A program made the position numbers and the translations under genes. Source: Anaeramoeba ignava (taxonomy: Eukaryota > Metamonada > Anaeramoebidae). From it: a stretch of 64,000 nt of DNA. Below the pieces are notes generated by a model. That model worked only from the letters and a program-made list of their open reading frames with translations, had not been told where the DNA came from and ran no database searches. Positions 58,301 to 64,000 of the stretch are shown here, piece after piece (position 1 is the first letter of the stretch; each line of letters begins with the position of its first letter). The stretch covers positions 695,001-759,000 of the forward strand of contig JAPDFW010000059.1 in the NCBI GenBank assembly GCA_028826165.1, read 5' to 3'.

Positions 58301-61300
58301 TCAAATCAACCAAAATCAAATCAATTAAATTTAAACAAATGGATTGAAACAAATGAAAATGAAAATGAAAAACCAAAACCAAAACAAAAAACAAAAACAT
58401 TTCCTAAAATGAAAACAATAACTAAAGACCAATTTGAAAATCTAAATCAAAATCAAAATCAAAATCAAAATCAAAATCAAAATGTACTCAAATTAAATAA
58501 ATGGATGGAAAAAAATGGAAATGAAAATGAAGATGAAGATGATATTTTCTTTGATAAACCAAATAAATCAAAAACAAATGAATCAAAATTAAATGAATCA
58601 AAATTAAATGAATCAAAATTAAATGAATCAAAATTAAATGAATCAAAATTAAATAAATGGATGGAAACAAATGATGAAAAAATTGATATTGTTGGCAATA
58701 AACCATTTCTTATAAATAATTCAAATCAAAATCAAAATCAAATTGATTTAAAAGATATTAATAAATGGAAAGAAATTGAAAAAGAGTTCACAATGCCTTG
58801 TTTACTTGGAGACGGATCATGTGAATCAAACATTAAGAAATTTGATAGAATATCGAAAGCGAATAACCTAATAAACAAACTTAAATCAATGGAAGAAGAA
58901 TCAGATCAAAATCAAATTGATTTAAAAGATATTAATAAATGGAAAGAAATTGAAAAAGAGTTCACAATGCCTTGTTTACTTGAAGATGGATCATGTGAAT
59001 CAAACATTAAGAAATTTGATAAAGTATCAAAAATGAAGGATATAAAAGAAGATATTAAAGAAGATATTAAAAAAGATATTAAAAAAGATATTAAAAAAGA
59101 TATTAAAAAAAAAGATATTAAAAATGATATTAAAAAAGATATTAAAAATGATATTAAAAATGATATTAAAAAAAATGATATTAAAAAAGATATTAAAAAA
59201 GATATTAAAAATGATATTAAAAATGATATTAAAAAAAATGATATTAAAGATATTAAAAAAGATGATATTAAAGATATTAAAAAAGATATAAAGAAAAAAG
59301 AAAAGAACAAAAAACTCACAAAATTAACTGAAGGCTTCCATTTAAGAAAACAAAGAAATACAAAATTGAAGAAATTTTCTGAAGAAAAAGGAGATAATTG
59401 GGGATTAGAATTAAACGAGAACAAAATTCAAGCACATAAACTACAGAAATTTCAAAGTACATCAAGTACACAGTTTTACAAACCATTCGGTTCAAATTTA
59501 CATTTACTTCCAAGTAACAGAAAGAAAATAAGCATTGTTAATTGGGAAGATGATATAAATATTCCTGATGAAGGAATCAAATTTACAAATTCAGTGAGAA
59601 ATTTAAATACCCAAAAACCAAATATGAAAACTACATTCAAAAAAGAACTCCAACATCCAAAATTCAAACGAAAAACAGTTATTAAGCAAAAACCTAAAAT
59701 AAGAATTTCAAAAAGTGAATTTTTGAAAAATAAAATGATACAGAATTCAAAAATCATGAATTTTTCGAGGAAGGAAATGGAAAATATTCAAAATCAAAAT
59801 CAAAATCAAAATCAAAATCAAAATCAAAATCAAAATCAAAATCAAAAAAATCAAAATCAAAATCAAAAAAATCAAAATCAAAATCAAAATCAAAATCAAA
59901 ATCAAAATCAAAATCAAAAATCAAAATCAAAATCAAAATATTCGACAAATTAAATCTGATCCAAGTCAAGAAATTATACCGAGAACAAAAATAACAGTTG
60001 ATCAAAAAATAGCAAAATGGAGAGAACCAGATTCTCCAAAAACAAAATATGGAAAATATACTGATTATAACACACCAAATACTAGTTTATCAATTAAAAG
60101 TGATTTTAAAGAATCTGAGTCGAGTTTACGCTCAGAAACTTCGTCTCCAAGACAACAAAGTGAAACCAGAGACGATGGTTCAAATGAATTTGATGATTTT
60201 GGTGATGGTTATGGTGATAATTTTGATTCTCTTGATTGGGGTTTTGAAATTCCTAAATCAAAAACTTTAAGTATTTCAACTAAATTGAATGAATTATCAG
60301 ATGATGAAAGTGAAAATACTTTAACTGATGATGCAAATGATCTTTTTTCTCCTGATTCTCCTCAAACAAATATTCATATTAATCTTAATAATAAAAATAA
60401 TAAAAGTATTAATAAATCACAGAAAAAACAAGAAAGGCAAAAACCAGCATTGATTAGAAGATTTCATAATTCTATGGCCTTTCAATGTAAAAAAAATTGA
60501 ATATTTATTATTTAATATTTAATATTTATTATTTATTATTTATTATTTATTATTTAATATTTAATATTTAATATTTAATATTTAATATTTAATATTTAAT
60601 ATTTAATATTTATTATTTAATATTTATTATTTTTATTATTTAATATTTATTATTTAATATTTAATATTTAATATTTTATTTATTTATTATTTATTATTTA
60701 ATATTTATTATTTATTATTTATTATTTATTATTTAATATTTAATATTTAATATTTATTATTTAATATTTAATATTTAATATTTAATATTTATTTATTTAT
60801 TATTATTTTAATATATTTAATATTTATTTTTATTATTATTTATTATTTTTATTTATTATTTATTTATTTTTTTATTATTTAATATTTATTATTTATTTTT
60901 ATTTTTATTATTTATTTAATTTATTATTTATTATTTATTATTTAATATTTAATATTTATTATTTATTATTTAATATTTTTTATTTTTTATTTTTATATTA
61001 ATATTTATTATTTAATATTTAATATTTAATATTTATTATTTAATATTATTTATTATTTTATTATTTTATTTTTATTATTTATTATTTTATTTATATTTTT
61101 AATATTTAATTATTTATTATTTAATTATTTTATTTATATTTTAATTTATTTATTTTATTATTTATTATTTAATATTTAATATTTAATATTTTAATATTTG
61201 TATTTATTATTTATTATTTATTATTTAATATTTATTATTTATTATTTATTATTTATTATTTAATATTTAATATTTAATATTTAATATTTAATATTTAATA

Positions 61301-61836
61301 TTTAATATTTAATATTTAATATTTAATATTTAATATTTAATATTTATTATTTATTATTTATTATTTATTATTTAATATTTATTATTTATTATTTAATATT
61401 TATTATTTATTATTTATTATTTATTTAATATTTATTATTTAATATTTAATATTTAAAATTTAATATTTAAAATTTAAAATTAATATTTAATATTTATTAA
61501 TTAATAGTTGTTAACGGAATGATTTATAACCCACAAACACTCCGTTGGGAAAATTCTTCAGAACAACCAGCCGAAGATCTTGATTGGGGAGATTCTACTG
61601 AAGATGAACAAAGTATTCACGAACAACCAACACAAGAAATAACAGAAACAAAAGAAATTACACTTACAGAACAAATGAAACAAATAATTTACAAAAGAGA
61701 ACAAAATCATAAACAAGAAATTCATGGATGGATTAATTCAAATTCACTTTCAAACCCAAAACTACGAGGAAATGCAATTTTAAAAATGTCATTATTATAT
61801 ACAACTTTTTATTATCGAAAATTATTTGTAGTTTAA
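55353..61836 (+). CDS. Giant repeat protein with Byr4/Bfa1-like C-terminus
   Basis: Exons 55353-55464, 55574-60486 and 61508-61836 (both junctions phase 1), about 1780 aa. The N-half has 14 near-identical modules KLNKWIETNEDDKDDIFFDK separated by 1-6 PNESK units, then divergent LNKWMETNE modules, Asn-Gln runs and a KDIKKDIK block. The C-part has WEDDINIPDEGIKF, DSLDWGFEIPKSKTLS, KPALIRRFHNSMAFQ-FVNGMIYNPQTLRWEN and a final helical EQNHKQEIHGW region. These resemble Byr4/Bfa1, the scaffold subunit of the Bub2/Cdc16 GAP for Tem1/Spg1, but by pattern only. The sequence breaks frame at 57593-57595 (one A too many) and 59916-59920 (one A too many). Confidence 0.65.
55795..57330 (+). repeat. 14 coding repeats, W-acidic modules
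   Basis: Each unit has LNKWIE-TNED-DKDDIFFDK. Copy 6 has Cys in place of Trp (NRCIE). Linkers vary in number of five-residue (P/T/S)NESK units, giving units of about 60-190 bp. Near-identity at DNA level indicates recent expansion or homogenisation. Confidence 0.9.
60487..61507. repeat. TTTAATATTTATTA satellite intron
   Basis: 1.02 kb of AATATTT/ATTATTT units. It is read as an intron because ...SMAFQ-T|GT joins AG|TT-GTTAACGGAATG to give FVNGMIYNP in frame. Confidence 0.75.
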
Positions 61837-61976
61837 AAAACTAAAAAATGTATTTGAAGAATATGTGATTGATTTCGATTGTTTTTCAAAATGTTCTTTA
61901 TCAAAAAGAAAAAAGAAAAAACTTTTTATTCTTTTTACTCTTTTTACTCTTTTTATTCTTTTTACTCTTTTTACGT
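61837..61976. terminator. Convergent 3' region
   Basis: 140 bp between the + stop at 61836 and the minus-strand stop at 61977, with five to six TTTTTACTC units. Both transcripts must end here. No definite signal is assigned. Confidence 0.35.
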
Positions 61977-63974
61977 TTATTTTTCTTCATTTGATTCTTT
62001 AATTTCTTTCAATTGAAAATTTAATGATGAATTTTCATTTAATTGATAAAATTCTTGAGCATCTTCTAAATTTTGGATAATATCCAAAGAAATATTTTCA
62101 TCTATATGATCTAAATAAAAAAATTTAAATAAATGATATAAACTTTCTGAAGATCGATTGCAATAATCTTTGACTTGATTTGAATCATCTTTGACAGTTA
62201 AAAATAACGCTCTAAAAAGTTCACTTCTTGCAATTAAAATGATTTTATGAACCAAAATTTTTGTTTTTTCATCTTCTGAAATGATTGCAAAGTCTTTTGT
62301 TTCCTCTTGTTGAAATAAACGGTTTAAATCGATTAAAAGTCCTTTTCTTCCCTTTTTGGAAATCCAATTTGGAAATGCAATTTTTTGACAAATACTTTCA
62401 ATTAATTCCAAATGCAATTTTTGAGAATGATCAATAAAACCTGAATAAATGAACTTGAAGAAAATAAGGGCTTTCTCAAGTGAAATGTGTTCCATTTCCT
62501 GTTTGAGTTTGTTGAGCCGAAATGTGATTTTTTCGATTGGCTCGTTTTCTTCTGATAATCTTAAAGAAAGAATTTGATAGTGAAGCGGAATAACTTGATT
62601 ATTTCCACAAAAAATATCGAAATCAGTGAATTCTTTTCTTTCCAATAATTGGTTCATATCTTCGTAAATATGATAATATGTTTTGAACAAGGATTCCAGT
62701 TTTGGATCAATTCTTTGACTCAAAAAACTAAAGTGATTCCTTGATGAAATCAATTCCTCGATCATTCTTATATCAATATCATAAGCAAGAAGTGTCTTGA
62801 TTTTTTTGGTTTCAATTCTACTTTGTTTTTCTTGGTGCAAAAATAGTATTTTTAAAGGAAAATTTTTTTCTTTATTCTTTGTGTTCACATCCGATCCTGA
62901 TTGCAATAGAAATTCAAGAACTTCAATTGGTTGTGAATAGCATGCAATTAATAATGGTGTTGAACCTGAAGAATCCTTCTGGTTTATCTGAGCACCGGTT
63001 TCTATTAGTAGCTTCAGAACGGAAATATTGTTGTGGATATTCCGACAAACTAAATGTAGTGAATTCTGATTATTAATGTTTGATAAATTTGTTTGGGCTT
63101 TTTTTCCAATAAGGAATTCAACTACTTCATTGCTCATATTATCATTTTGGAAAAGCAAATAAAGTGGGGTGTTTTTGTTGATATCCATCTTATTGACATC
63201 AATTCCAAGATCAATAAAAAACTGAATAATTTTTTGTTCCACTTTTTTTTTTTGCATGATCAAATGAAGACAATTTTGATTTTTCTTGGTTTGAGCATTT
63301 ATATCAGCTCCTGATGAAACAAGCAAATTAAGAGTTTCCATGTTTGTTTCTTCGGCAGAAACAAGTGAGTGAAGATGAGAATATCCAATTCCATTTTGGA
63401 GATTTATAAACTCAACAAGTTTATTTTTTGGAACAAAATCCAAAATCAATTTTACAATTTCAACTGAAATATCATTCTTATTTGAAAATGCGAAATGAAG
63501 AGGTGAATTTGAAGAGAGATTTATTGTTGATGGATCTGCTCCATTTTCCAGTAATATTTTGAGTATTTTAAAGCTATAATTGTGTCTTTCCATGAAAAAA
63601 TGCAAACAATTTTCACCTCGAAAATTAATTTGATTAATATTTGAATTTTTTTGGATTAAATATCCAATCATTTCCTCTGAAAAACTGTCATTTCTGCAAG
63701 CATAAAGAAAAGGTGAATTTCCTGATGAATTTAAACAATTTATTCCGTTGAGATTTTCTATATAAATTTGAAGTGTTTCTAATGAAGAAACACTTGAATT
63801 TTGTGTTAATAAATGAAGTGGTTGATTTCCAAATTTATCTTTTAAATTTTGAATATTTTTTGATTCTGAAATTAAATTTAATAACATTTCTTTTTGAATA
63901 TTTTTGTTTTGACATAAATAATGAAGAGGTGTTGATTTAGAAGAGTCATATTCATCAAATTTCAATCCAAGTTC
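61977..63974 (-). CDS. Ankyrin-BTB protein, intronless C-terminal exon, 5' end off window
   Basis: One open exon of 665 codons beginning after an acceptor (TTATTTCAG|GAACTTGG at 63975). About ten ankyrin repeats (STPLHYLCQNK, NSPLHFAFSNK, NTPLYLLFQND, STPLLIACYSQ) are followed by two BTB-like regions: FTDFDIFCGNNQVIPLHYQIL and DFAIISEDEKTKILVHKIILIARSELFRALF...LYHLFKFFY. It has the same architecture as the gene at 1645-7844 but keeps all finger residues within one exon. A probable signalling or ubiquitin-ligase adaptor. Confidence 0.88.
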   Translation of the reverse strand, partial: ELGLKFDEYDSSKSTPLHYLCQNKNIQKEMLLNLISESKNIQNLKDKFGNQPLHLLTQNSSVSSLETLQIYIENLNGINCLNSSGNSPFLYACRNDSFSEEMIGYLIQKNSNINQINFRGENCLHFFMERHNYSFKILKILLENGADPSTINLSSNSPLHFAFSNKNDISVEIVKLILDFVPKNKLVEFINLQNGIGYSHLHSLVSAEETNMETLNLLVSSGADINAQTKKNQNCLHLIMQKKKVEQKIIQFFIDLGIDVNKMDINKNTPLYLLFQNDNMSNEVVEFLIGKKAQTNLSNINNQNSLHLVCRNIHNNISVLKLLIETGAQINQKDSSGSTPLLIACYSQPIEVLEFLLQSGSDVNTKNKEKNFPLKILFLHQEKQSRIETKKIKTLLAYDIDIRMIEELISSRNHFSFLSQRIDPKLESLFKTYYHIYEDMNQLLERKEFTDFDIFCGNNQVIPLHYQILSLRLSEENEPIEKITFRLNKLKQEMEHISLEKALIFFKFIYSGFIDHSQKLHLELIESICQKIAFPNWISKKGRKGLLIDLNRLFQQEETKDFAIISEDEKTKILVHKIILIARSELFRALFLTVKDDSNQVKDYCNRSSESLYHLFKFFYLDHIDENISLDIIQNLEDAQEFYQLNENSSLNFQLKEIKESNEEK

Positions 63975-64000
63975 CTGAAATAATGAAAATAATTCAATTG

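Noticed and set aside
57593-59920. Programmed ribosomal frameshifting in the repeat protein
   Set aside because: No shared slippery site or downstream structure, and similar breaks occur in unrelated genes in both directions, so sequencing error is simpler.

Overview
This is eukaryotic nuclear DNA from a protist with an extremely AT-rich, compact but satellite-filled genome. Genes are split by GT...AG introns, TAA, TGA and TAG all act as stops, coding tails are rich in Asn/Gln/Lys/Ser, and the families (ankyrin-BTB, BTB-TLDc, NT-C2/DIL, Sec7 ARF-GEF, syntaxin-17, DCP1, CEP44, SAP30, ELOF1, PEX4) are eukaryotic housekeeping and signalling genes. The style recalls AT-rich amoeboid lineages (anaeramoebids, archamoebae, dictyostelids), but the taxon cannot be fixed from sequence alone.

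Layout. 0-8 kb: the 5' end of a secreted or ER short-chain dehydrogenase (minus), divergent with a PEX4-type ubiquitin-conjugating enzyme (plus), then a many-exon ankyrin-BTB gene (minus). 8-17.9 kb: PHD-finger protein (plus), membrane-anchored armadillo protein (plus), four-pass membrane protein (minus), SAP30-like protein (minus), CEP44 homologue (plus). 17.9-33.7 kb, all minus: NT-C2/coiled-coil/DIL protein, BIG-type Sec7 ARF-GEF, syntaxin 17, ELOF1. 33.9-40.7 kb, minus: a 124-aa ankyrin protein and a CCCH zinc-finger protein. 41-49.1 kb: cytosolic tryptophanyl-tRNA synthetase (plus), a tRNA-Gly(GCC) with a nearby 5'-half copy, a DUF1764-type protein (minus) and a secreted GH5-like glycosidase (minus). 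49.2-64 kb: C2-TPR protein, BTB-BACK-TLDc protein, decapping protein DCP1, a huge repeat protein with a Byr4/Bfa1-like C-terminus (all plus), and a second ankyrin-BTB gene (minus) running off the right edge.

The most striking feature is in the two intron-rich ankyrin genes. The introns between ankyrin-repeat exons contain isolated single codons flanked by AG and GT (16 exons of 3 nt and two of 6 nt). Splicing them in restores, in frame, the one or two residues needed between the conserved D and G of the D-x-x-G-x-TPLH ankyrin finger. These are the variable finger-tip residues that usually contact ligands. The ankyrin-BTB paralogue at the right edge encodes the same residues inside one uninterrupted exon and is an internal control.

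Other themes: introns of 0.5-1.8 kb each filled with their own short-period AT satellite; very small first exons (6-9 nt); uniform intron phase within repeat-domain genes; and at least seven single-base frame breaks, almost all in A/T runs, that look like consensus errors and split several otherwise intact genes.
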